DNA from: CAYPCH01 sp964409165
GTDB lineage: Bacteria; Bacillota; Clostridia; Acetivibrionales; Acetivibrionaceae
Direction: 5' to 3'
Length of the DNA: 18,046 bases
Assembly: GCA_964409165.1 (NCBI GenBank)
Contig: CAYPCH010000080.1
Coordinates: 1 to 18,046, forward strand
Part shown: in pieces, positions 8,662 to 15,569 of the stretch
How positions within the stretch are numbered: the first letter of the stretch is position 1
Layout: every line of letters starts with the position of its first letter
The notes under the pieces: model-generated
Databases searched by the model: none
Seen by the model: the letters and a program-made list of their open reading frames with translations, nothing else
Told to the model about the DNA's origin: nothing
Position numbers and translations under genes: made by a program

Positions 8662-8721
8662 ACCCAAAACGGCATCTGATACTATATTCGATCGTCCAAC
8701 ATATTTTGAGAGGGTTTATAA

Positions 8722-8754
8722 AAAAATTAGCACCCATAAAGAGTACTAATTTTT
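8722..8754 (-). terminator. argS terminator, a member of the GGGTAC-type hairpin family
   Basis: AAAAATTAGTACTC pairs fully with GGGTGCTAATTTTT around a TTTAT loop (14 bp including three G-T wobbles), with further T residues after it. The preceding CTTTTGGAGTGAAATGAAA matches the leading part of the 64-bp units at 15293-15484. It begins about 65 bases after the argS stop. It serves as the terminator for argS and is also a dispersed copy of the repeat family. Confidence 0.75.
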
Positions 8755-8817
8755 GCTTATTTCATTTCACTCCAAAAGACCTGATAAAACAAGTCAGAAG
8801 AATGTCGATGGCTTATT

Positions 8818-10512
8818 TTACATTCTTTCAGGAGCTTTTATACTTAAAACGTCCAGAACATTTTTAATAACAATTCTTGTACTGTTAACAAGTATTATTC
8901 TTGCTTTCATAAGGTTCTCTTCTTCTCCCTTTACCCTGCATGCATTGTAAAAACTGTGGAACACCCCTGCAACATCAAGCACATACCTTGCAAGTCTGCT
9001 TGGTTCTAAAGTCTCTGACGCAATCCTTATCTCCTCTGGATATTCCGAAAGCTTTTTCATCAGTTCAATCTCTGCACTACTGTTCATTAATGAAAGTTCA
9101 ACCGTGTCAACATCGGGTACTTCAATCCCCTCACTCTTTAACAGATTCAACATGCTGCATATTCTGGCGTGAGCGTATTGCACATAATAAACCGGATTTT
9201 CATTTGACTGTTCAACCGCAAGATCCAAGTCGAAATCAAGCTGGCTTCCAGACGCTTTGGCATTAAAGAAAAACCTGGCGGCATCCCTTCCAACCTCTTC
9301 TAAAAGGTCTGTAAGGGATATGGACTTCCCTGTTCTTTTTGACATCCTTGCAATTTCGCCGTTCCTATATAAACGTACCAACTGGAATATAACAATATCA
9401 AGTTTGCCAGGGTCAATTCCGAGAGCCTCTACCGCCCCCTTCATTCTAGCTACATGTCCATGGTGGTCTGCACCTAAAAGGTTTATAACCCTGTCAAATT
9501 TACGCTTTAAAAACTTATTCCTGTGATAGGCAATATCGGATGCAAAATATGTAGGAATTCCATTATTCCTTACAATAACTTCATCCTTTTCAGCTCCAAG
9601 TTCTGAAGCCTTAAACCATAATGCACCATCTTTTTCTACTGCATAACCATTCTTTTTAATAATCTCCAAAGTCTCATCCAGTTCCCCGCTGTCATACAAG
9701 GACTGCTCGGAAAACCACACATCAAAACTTACGCCATAGCTTTCCAAGCCATTCCTGATATTTTCAATATTCTTAGGCAATGCATATTCTACAAGAACCT
9801 TGCGCCGGGTGTCGCTGTCCACATTTAAGAGCTTGTCCCCATAAGATGCAATATACTCCTTCACATGCTCCACAATATCCTCACCGTGGTATCCATCTTC
9901 AGGAAACTCTACAGCGTCCTCACCCTTTAAAAGTTGCAAGTATCTTGCCTCAAGTGATATACCGAACTTTTCGATCTGATTGCCTGCATCGTTTATATAA
10001 AATTCCCTTGTAACGTCATAACCAGCCCTCTCAAGTACGCTTGCAATACAATCACCTAGTGCTCCTCCTCTGGCGTTTCCCATGTGAAGAGGGCCTGTTG
10101 GATTGGCACTTACAAACTCGACCATAACCTTCATGCCTTTTCCTTCATTTACTCTTCCATAGTCTTCCTTTTCCTTCTCAATTACCTTTAAGCAATCATA
10201 CAGCCAGCTGTTTTTGAGATGAAAATTAATAAAGCCCGGTCCTGCAACTTCAACCTTGTCAATATATGTGTTGTTCAGCTCCATATTTCTTATCAGTATT
10301 TCAGCTATTTGCCTTGGGGCTTTTTGGGCGGATTTTGCTCCCTGCATAGCTATATTTGTTGAAAAATCACCATGCTCTTTCTCCCTTGGAGTTTCAATAA
10401 CAATATCCTCCACTTCAATTTCCGGGAGTTCTCCGCTTCTATACGCCTTTCCCAGTGCATCCCTTACCGTTTTATCAATTTGCTTCTTTATAGTCTCCAC
10501 TATATTGGTCAT
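8818..10512 (-). CDS. argS: Arginyl-tRNA synthetase
   Basis: This 564-residue protein charges tRNA-Arg with arginine in the cytoplasm. It shows the expected order of an N-terminal additional domain (about 1-110), a class I catalytic core and a C-terminal DALR anticodon-binding domain (about 440-564). The HIGH-type motif is HMGN at about 143-146 within NPTGPLHMGNARGG. The KMSKS-type motif is MSKR at about 390-393, within ARMSKRTGKSISL. Length is normal for the family. A TTG one codon upstream is in frame, but the ATG at 10512 has AGGA about eight bases upstream. The start lies inside the end of the DUF1934 gene, a 38-base overlap that suggests translational coupling. Confidence 0.97.
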   Translation of the reverse strand: MTNIVETIKKQIDKTVRDALGKAYRSGELPEIEVEDIVIETPREKEHGDFSTNIAMQGAKSAQKAPRQIAEILIRNMELNNTYIDKVEVAGPGFINFHLKNSWLYDCLKVIEKEKEDYGRVNEGKGMKVMVEFVSANPTGPLHMGNARGGALGDCIASVLERAGYDVTREFYINDAGNQIEKFGISLEARYLQLLKGEDAVEFPEDGYHGEDIVEHVKEYIASYGDKLLNVDSDTRRKVLVEYALPKNIENIRNGLESYGVSFDVWFSEQSLYDSGELDETLEIIKKNGYAVEKDGALWFKASELGAEKDEVIVRNNGIPTYFASDIAYHRNKFLKRKFDRVINLLGADHHGHVARMKGAVEALGIDPGKLDIVIFQLVRLYRNGEIARMSKRTGKSISLTDLLEEVGRDAARFFFNAKASGSQLDFDLDLAVEQSNENPVYYVQYAHARICSMLNLLKSEGIEVPDVDTVELSLMNSSAEIELMKKLSEYPEEIRIASETLEPSRLARYVLDVAGVFHSFYNACRVKGEEENLMKARIILVNSTRIVIKNVLDVLSIKAPERM

Positions 10513-10942
10513 CAAACTGTCCTGCCTCTCTTATAAACATATGAAAATCATTTGCTCCAGATTTATTATCATCTATTTCAAGCCGATAATCAACTCTAAT
10601 TTCTCCACCCTTATCATTAACATCAATTGATACAATATTTGTAAAAACCTGCATGGTAAATGTCCCATACTGAGTATCATAATAGGACATATGCTTCTGT
10701 CCCTGTTCAAAAATAAACTGGGTATTTACCGCCCCAAACCTCATAAGAGTAACAATTCCGTCGGAAATTTTAAGGGTGGTTGTCGTACCGTCCATTCCTG
10801 TAACTTCACTTTCCTTATAAGTCACATAATAGGCATTGCCTTTTTTATAGTATTTGCCTTCAGTAACCAGTTCCAATGTATTTGAATTCTTGCTTCCAGA
10901 CGTCTGAATCCCTTTTACCGAAATAATGACGTTTTTATTCAT
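10475..10942 (-). CDS. DUF1934 (YwiB-like) small beta-barrel protein
   Basis: This 155-residue protein resembles the DUF1934/YwiB family, small lipocalin-like beta barrels of unknown function in Firmicutes. Family features visible are the alternating beta pattern, the segment VTEGKYYKKGNAYYVTYKESEVTGMDGTTTTLKI, read here as several short strands, and the C-terminal stretch VDYRLEIDD. No signal peptide or membrane helix is present. The preferred ATG at 10942 has GGAGGG seven bases upstream; an ATG at 10957 overlaps that site and is less likely. Its end overlaps argS, an arrangement seen in relatives where this gene precedes argS. The function is unknown. Confidence 0.85.
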   Translation of the reverse strand: MNKNVIISVKGIQTSGSKNSNTLELVTEGKYYKKGNAYYVTYKESEVTGMDGTTTTLKISDGIVTLMRFGAVNTQFIFEQGQKHMSYYDTQYGTFTMQVFTNIVSIDVNDKGGEIRVDYRLEIDDNKSGANDFHMFIREAGQFDDQYSGDYKEAN

Positions 10943-11052
10943 AAAACATCCCTCCATTTTTTTAGGACAGCAATGTCCGTATTAGAGATAATACTTTCCT
11001 GCTTGCAATTGTACGATTATACTTCCATTGATTAAGCTCTGAATTAAGATTT

Positions 11053-11859
11053 TCAATATCTCTCAATATCAACTTTTTCAGCAGAATGTATTTTCTTACT
11101 TAAAATGGAATTACCTAGAGATTCAAACTTTTCCACACTGTCACTTGTGTAATACCTGTAAACCGGATTGACTTTTTCATCCCTTTCCAAATTGTTTTCT
11201 TTAACAACCTCCTTTACTACCTTCGCTACTTCCAATGCTGAACTTACCAATCTTACACCCTCACCCATAACCTTTGAAATGGTGTTTTGCAAAAGAGGAT
11301 AATGGGTACATCCAAGAACCAAGGTGTCAATTCCTTCATCTTTCAAAGGGAGCAAATACTCCTGTGCAATTCTTTGTGCAATGTCATTTTCCCACCAGCC
11401 TTCTTCCACCAGAGGAACAAACATAGGACAGGCTTTCTGGAATATATGGATTGTCGGGTCAATTCTGCTTATAGCTTTTTCATATACTCCGCTGTTCACT
11501 GTTGCAATAGTTCCAATAACACCCACCCTTTTATTCTTTGTCTCCCTGACCGCAGTAACAGCACCTGGCTGAACCACTTCCACAACTGGTATATCAAAGC
11601 TGTGCCTGACCAGATCCAAACTGCAAGCACTAGCTGTGTTGCACGCTATTACAATCATTTTTATATCCTGGTTCAAAAGAAACCGTATGTCCTGATACGT
11701 ATATTTAATAACTGTTTCTTTTGACTTCGTCCCATAAGGGGCTCTTCCACTGTCTCCAAAATAAACAACACTCTCATACGGCAGAATATTATTTATTTCG
11801 TTTAAAACCGTCAGTCCTCCCAACCCTGAATCAAAAACACCTATTGGTCTGTTATCCAT
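11053..11859 (-). CDS. murI: Glutamate racemase
   Basis: This cytoplasmic enzyme of 268 residues interconverts L- and D-glutamate, supplying D-Glu for peptidoglycan. The catalytic motifs are all present: DSGLGGLTV at residues 10-18, Cys73 in IACNTASA, and Cys184 plus His186 in LGCTHYPLL. Length is normal. The ATG at 11859 follows GGGGGA with five bases between, whereas an in-frame ATG eight codons upstream has no good ribosome site. It lies about 70 bases after ddl, so two cell-wall precursor genes are adjacent and probably cotranscribed. Confidence 0.96.
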   Translation of the reverse strand: MDNRPIGVFDSGLGGLTVLNEINNILPYESVVYFGDSGRAPYGTKSKETVIKYTYQDIRFLLNQDIKMIVIACNTASACSLDLVRHSFDIPVVEVVQPGAVTAVRETKNKRVGVIGTIATVNSGVYEKAISRIDPTIHIFQKACPMFVPLVEEGWWENDIAQRIAQEYLLPLKDEGIDTLVLGCTHYPLLQNTISKVMGEGVRLVSSALEVAKVVKEVVKENNLERDEKVNPVYRYYTSDSVEKFESLGNSILSKKIHSAEKVDIERY

Positions 11860-11927
11860 AATATTCCCCCAAAAATAATGCAATTTAATCTAACAATTAC
11901 TGCAAATAAAATAGTGCAACTACAAAC

Positions 11928-13061
11928 TCAACAGTCAATTTCTCTCGAATTATCATAATATCTTTCAACAGCAAGGTCTATCAGTCTTTCAACAAGCTCT
12001 GCATAAGAAATACCCGACGCTTCCCATAACATGGGATACATACTGATACTGGTAAATCCCGGTATTGTATTCACTTCATTTATATAAACCTTTCCAGATT
12101 CCCTGTGTACAAAAAAGTCAACTCTTGAAAGCCCTGCACAATCTAAAGCCTTAAAGGCTTTTACCGCATAATTTCTTACTTCTTCTATCGTTTCTGCTAA
12201 AAGCTTAGCAGGAATTATAACTTTTGACTTATTATCAATGTACTTTGCCTTATAGTCGTAAAAGTCGTTACTAGGAACAACTTCTCCTACCGTAGAAGCT
12301 ATAGGGTCATCATTGCCGAGAACAGCACATTCCACTTCTCTTCCGTTTATAAATTCTTCCACAAGTATTTTTCTGTCATACTTTGCTGCAAAATTTAATG
12401 CCTCAATAAGTTCGGTTCTATTTCTTGCCTTTGATACACCTACCGACGAACCTGCATTGGAAGGCTTGACAAACACAGGATAAGAAAACTTTGCTTCTAT
12501 ACTGCCAACTATACTGTCAGCATCTTCCTTAACTTCTTTCCTGGTAAAATATAGATAGTCTGCCTGCGGTATTCCTGCTTTTTCAAATATTATCTTTGCA
12601 TATATTTTATCCATTCCTAGAGCCGAACCCAGCACGCCGGGACCAACATAGGGGATTCCTGCAATTTCAAAAAGACCCTGTATTGTCCCGTCTTCTCCGT
12701 TAACACCGTGGAGTACTGGAAAAATAACATCAACTTTACGCCGTTTACCTACTGCATCAACTGTTTCACTGTTCTCTTTGGACGTAATTCCCCGGTTTAC
12801 AATTGTATCGATCAAACTGCTTCCAACCTTAAGGTTTTTTAGATTGCCATTTAATGCAATCTCCTCCCACTCGCCGGATGCAATTTTCTCCACTTCACCC
12901 TCATAGGGAATCCATTTTCCGTCTTTTGTGATTCCAATCATTGATATATCAAATTTACTGCTGTCAATATTCTTTATTATTGATGTCGCAGATACTCTCG
13001 AAACTTCATGCTCTGAGGATTGTCCTCCAAATATTACCAGCACCCTTTTCCTGTTGCCCAT
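11928..13061 (-). CDS. ddl: D-alanine--D-alanine ligase
   Basis: This 377-residue ATP-grasp enzyme joins two D-alanines for the peptidoglycan stem peptide. Visible motifs include the N-terminal GGQSSEHEVSRVSA (residues 12-25), VLHGVNGEDGTIQG (117-130), the ATP-grasp segment PVFVKPSNAGSSVGVS (195-210), and EVNTIPGFTSISMYP (329-343), which holds the metal ligands. The omega loop reads FYDYKAKY (267-274), with the Tyr-containing form of D-Ala-D-Ala ligases rather than the form of VanA-type D-Ala-D-Lac ligases. The ATG follows GGGGAG with seven bases between. A good promoter lies about 60 bases upstream, and ddl appears to be the first gene of ddl-murI-DUF1934-argS. Confidence 0.97.
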   Translation of the reverse strand: MGNRKRVLVIFGGQSSEHEVSRVSATSIIKNIDSSKFDISMIGITKDGKWIPYEGEVEKIASGEWEEIALNGNLKNLKVGSSLIDTIVNRGITSKENSETVDAVGKRRKVDVIFPVLHGVNGEDGTIQGLFEIAGIPYVGPGVLGSALGMDKIYAKIIFEKAGIPQADYLYFTRKEVKEDADSIVGSIEAKFSYPVFVKPSNAGSSVGVSKARNRTELIEALNFAAKYDRKILVEEFINGREVECAVLGNDDPIASTVGEVVPSNDFYDYKAKYIDNKSKVIIPAKLLAETIEEVRNYAVKAFKALDCAGLSRVDFFVHRESGKVYINEVNTIPGFTSISMYPMLWEASGISYAELVERLIDLAVERYYDNSREIDC

Positions 13062-13119
13062 ATGTTTTCTCCCCTTATATTTTCAATATAAACAAACAGC
13101 TAGTAAATATATATTTATC

Positions 13120-13148
13120 ATTTTACTATTTAAGTACGATAACTTCAA
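13120..13148 (-). promoter_or_regulatory. Likely sigma-A promoter of ddl
   Basis: TTGAAG at 13143-13148 and TAAAAT at 13120-13125 are separated by exactly 17 bases, about 60 bases upstream of the ddl start. An alternative -35 (TTGACG) lies slightly further upstream. Confidence 0.55.
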
Positions 13149-13288
13149 GATTTCCGTCAAAATAGCAACATATACTTAATAATTTTGCTTTTAAACGGGA
13201 ACATTATGTGAAAAATATGCAAGTGCTTGGATAATGCTGTATAAAAGACATACTTTGAAACAAACTGCCAATACATATGCAGTCTTAG

Positions 13289-13318
13289 AAAAAAAATGAT
13301 ATGAGTACGAGTTGTACT
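13289..13318 (-). terminator. Possible terminator after the frameshifted membrane gene
   Basis: AGTAC-AACTC-GTACT forms a short 5-bp stem, followed seven bases later by eight T residues on the minus strand. The stem is weak and somewhat separated from the T run, so this is tentative. Confidence 0.35.
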
Positions 13319-13430
13319 ATAATTAAATTCTATCATAAAACAGGTATTATGTCTACATGATACCCCATTTTTCAAGAGTCCTATTTTTATTGCAGTATCC
13401 AAATATTAATAAATTCAGCGGTTGCTACGG

Positions 13431-14387
13431 TCATCTTTGGATGCATCCTTTGCCTGTTCCGGTAACCAATGCGTCAATACATCCGTTTACTCTGCTGACA
13501 TAAAGGGTGTCTCCCGATTCATAAACTTGAAGTCCCCTTCTATAAGACCAGTGTCTCAGTCCAATATTATAGTCACCAGCCTGAGTTAAAAAGCATTATT
13601 CCTTCATCATACAAAAAATTCTGGTATTCTAATTCCTTATATCCTTTTGCTCTATAAATAACCTTTTTTTGATCTATTGAGTAGATATCAGCAAACTTTT
13701 CTTCATAATCAACAAACAACGCAAATTTATTTAATATTGTCATTTTATCGTATCCCGGAAGAGTGCATAGTTTATTCCCAGTTTTGGTATCAATCAGTAT
13801 AACGCCCTCCTCATAGTTTAGACCTAAAACAGAAGTATCAAAATGGTCTATACCTGATGACAGATTAGTTTCCACCACATCAAGAACTTCAATGTCCATT
13901 ACGTTAATTTTTATACCTGCATCTTCCAGCCTTTGTGTTATTTCAGCTTTGCTTTGATTCTCGCTATGTCCAGATGGTCTTGATATATACACCTTTTCGT
14001 TTGACATTCTTACAACATCAAAAATCCCGATTTGCTTGTTCTCTGTACGTATAGTCCAGGTAATTGTTCCATCTTGCTCTCTATATTTTATGTGGCAGTC
14101 TGGAGACACCTCAAAAATACTTTTGTCAGCCATGAGGTCATCGGTACTTACCGACAGCAATACCAATTTGTTCACTTGCGTATCTTCAGGTTTCTTTGAG
14201 AACAACTCATCTTCTCTATCTTCCGGTGTCCCTAAAGGTAATATGTCACTTTTTATTCCTGCTGTAACTGTTGTAGGTTTATCTGACATATTTCTGGCAA
14301 CAATAACAGCACTAGCTATAAATACACCTGAAACAATCAAAACCAATAGAACTAAATAAGCAGTTTTTTATTTAAGTGTTTAATCAT
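13431..14387 (-). CDS. Membrane-anchored protein of unknown function, two apparent homopolymer frameshifts
   Basis: A central open frame (13573-14346) lacks a normal start and end, but both can be restored. Upstream, an ATG at 14387 follows GAGGTGG by five bases and encodes MIKHLNKK. Adding one A to the A6 run (14364-14369) joins it to TAYLVLLVLIVSGVFIASA, a typical membrane anchor. At the other end, removing one T from the T5 run (13588-13592) replaces an abrupt stop with LLTQAGDYNIGLRHWSYRR and a continuation to a TGA at 13431. The restored protein has 318 residues: a short cytoplasmic tail, one membrane helix and an external domain rich in beta strands. I do not recognise the domain. Because the two errors cancel and both are in homopolymers, sequencing error is the likeliest cause; real inactivation or phase variation is possible. 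Confidence 0.7.
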
Positions 14388-14414
14388 ATATTCCACCTCA
14401 TTCCACTACACTCT

Positions 14415-14444
14415 AACATATTCCAACAGAATTGACTTCTGCAA
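14415..14444 (-). promoter_or_regulatory. Possible promoter of the membrane-anchored protein gene
   Basis: TTGCAG at 14439-14444 and TATGTT at 14415-14420 are 18 bases apart on the minus strand, about 30 bases upstream of the restored ATG at 14387. Confidence 0.4.
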
Positions 14445-14549
14445 CACTGGGAAAAGACTTTTCTTTTAAAGAAAATATATCCTCAACAACATCAAATGTC
14501 CATATTTTTCTTTTACATTCCTATTTACGTTAAATCTTTAGTGTTTTTA

Positions 14550-14579
14550 TTGATAACCTCTTTTGCGGTAATCTATAAT
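14550..14579 (+). promoter_or_regulatory. Likely sigma-A promoter of the AraC-type gene
   Basis: TTGATA at 14550-14555 and a perfect TATAAT at 14574-14579 are 18 bases apart. This leaves a leader of roughly 220 bases before the AraC-type start. Confidence 0.5.
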
Positions 14580-14805
14580 TTTTTAAATATAACCCTCTTA
14601 AAACTATATGTCTTAATCGAATAGTATATTAGAAATATGTAAACAAAATATAAAATTAGTATAGTTATATTTCTTTGTCTTAAACTACTACTTCTTCATT
14701 AAATTTCTTCTATAGCCTAATTCATTTAAACACTGAACTTTAAGTCAGCACGATGTACAAAGTACCGAATATATGCATTTAATAATTTTACAGGAGGAAA
14801 AAAAT

Positions 14806-15285
14806 TTGGAACAAGTATGTCTTTTTCAATCAAAAACAAAAATCAGAAGAACTGAATATATTGACACCGAAAAACAAAATACATCTGTAATTTCTTTCGA
14901 AAAAGATTCAAAAAACAGATCTGATAAAAGCGGAAGCAGGGTGTTTGAATGTATCATTGATTACATACATAAAAACATCTCAAATTCAGACCTTACACTG
15001 ACTCGTATTGCAAAAGAATTCTGTCAAAATCCCAGCTACTTAAGCAGAATATTCAAACAGAAGTTTGGTGTTTCTTTTGTGGATTATATTACCCGGACAA
15101 GAATTGAAACAGCAATTTATCTTATCAGAAAAACTGATTTAAAGTCCTATGAAGTGTGCGATAAAATCGGGATATCCGACCCAAATTATTTCAGCAAATG
15201 TTTCAAGAAATACACGGGAATGTCTGTTAATGATTTTAAAAAATGTCCTTCCATTAGGTTTTTAAAGTTTTCAGGCAGAATATAA
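14806..15285 (+). CDS. Short AraC-family transcription regulator without a visible sensor domain
   Basis: The chosen start is TTG at 14806, because CAGGAGG lies eight bases upstream; an ATG at 14773 has no ribosome site and would place AGGAGG inside the gene. The product has 159 residues. The first 44 are polar and resemble nothing I know. Residues 45-147 form a complete AraC-type DNA-binding domain with two helix-turn-helix units: LTRIAKEFCQNPSYLSRIFKQ and YEVCDKIGISDPNYFSKCFKK. The ending TGMSVNDFKK is typical of the YesN/AraC group. It lacks both the cupin arm of AraC and the receiver domain of YesN. It converges on the xylanase gene, so a role in xylanase control is plausible but only inferred from position and from the phased sites upstream of that gene. 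Confidence 0.88.
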   Translation: MEQVCLFQSKTKIRRTEYIDTEKQNTSVISFEKDSKNRSDKSGSRVFECIIDYIHKNISNSDLTLTRIAKEFCQNPSYLSRIFKQKFGVSFVDYITRTRIETAIYLIRKTDLKSYEVCDKIGISDPNYFSKCFKKYTGMSVNDFKKCPSIRFLKFSGRI

Positions 15286-15292
15286 CTTTTTG

Positions 15293-15484
15293 TTAGGCTT
15301 CCTGGAATGAAATGAAAGAAACATAAAGGAGTGCCCTTGATGGGTACTCCTTTTTGCTAGGCTACTTTGAGTGAAATGAAAGAGGCAAAACTGAGTACCC
15401 TCAATGGGTACTCAGTTTTGTTAGGCCTCTTGGAGTAAAATGAAAGAGGCAAAACTGAGTACCCTCGATGGGTACTCAGTTTTG
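15293..15484 (+). repeat. Three tandem 64-bp hairpin units after the AraC-type gene
   Basis: Units span 15293-15356, 15357-15420 and 15421-15484. Each starts near TTAGGC and carries a GAGTGAAATGAAA-like segment. Each then forms a hairpin with core GAGTACCC-loop-GGGTACTC. Loops are TTGAT, TCAAT and TCGAT, centred exactly 64 bases apart. Units 2 and 3 have perfect 15-bp stems (15386-15420 and 15450-15484). In unit 3 a second small hairpin pairs GCCTCTT with AAGAGGC. The outer stem of unit 1 differs but stays paired. All begin within 10 bases of the AraC-type stop codon and could stop transcription from either side. Confidence 0.85.
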
Positions 15485-15501
15485 TTAGCAGTAAATATTT
15501 T

Positions 15502-15569
15502 TTATTAGAGCCATTTCCTGAAAGGAAATCCGGCAAAAAGCTTTGGGACTCAATGTCCCAAAGCTTTTT
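15502..15569 (+). repeat. 68-bp three-part module, copy 2 (near-identical to 1285-1352)
   Basis: The order is TTATTAG, then ATTTCC-TGAAA-GGAAAT (15513-15529), then CCGGC, then the 35-base terminator hairpin. The module follows the GGGTAC-type units, just as copy 1 does after the S41 protease. Five of 68 positions differ; one lies in the terminator loop and one converts a wobble to a normal pair. Confidence 0.8.
15535..15569. terminator. Bidirectional terminator between the convergent AraC-type and xylanase genes
   Basis: A perfect 15-bp stem AAAAAGCTTTGGGAC / GTCCCAAAGCTTTTT closes a TCAAT loop. It has A-rich and T-rich outer arms, so it can end transcripts from both sides. The xylanase stop codon (15568-15570) overlaps the outermost stem bases, so translation would run to the edge of this hairpin. 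Confidence 0.8.

Larger units (their letters stand above)
13062..13430. other. 369-bp intergenic region between ddl and the frameshifted membrane gene
   Basis: This AT-rich stretch holds the ddl promoter (13120-13148) and a weak hairpin with a T run (13289-13318). An 81-codon open frame at 13157-13402 (minus) lacks a convincing ribosome site and matches nothing I recognise. I see no RNA gene here. Confidence 0.6.
14388..14805. other. 418-bp divergent intergenic region
   Basis: This very AT-rich region separates the minus-strand membrane gene from the plus-strand AraC-type gene. It holds one candidate promoter for each direction (14415-14444 and 14550-14579) and a near-palindrome TTTTCTTTTAAAGAAAA at about 14459-14475. 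A small inverted repeat GTAC-AAA-GTAC lies near 14756. I see no gene or RNA. Confidence 0.55.

Noticed and set aside
10957..10978. Hairpin GGACA-TTGC-TGTCC between murI and the DUF1934 gene as a terminator
   Set aside because: On the transcribed minus strand the stem is followed by A residues, not U residues, and the stem is only 5 bp, so it does not separate the two genes.
13157..13402. 81-codon minus-strand open frame upstream of ddl
   Set aside because: No ribosome site, no recognisable domain, and it contains a candidate terminator; it looks like chance in AT-rich DNA.
15293..15484. CRISPR array
   Set aside because: Three repeats have no distinct spacers; the whole 64-bp unit is repeated and each carries a long hairpin.
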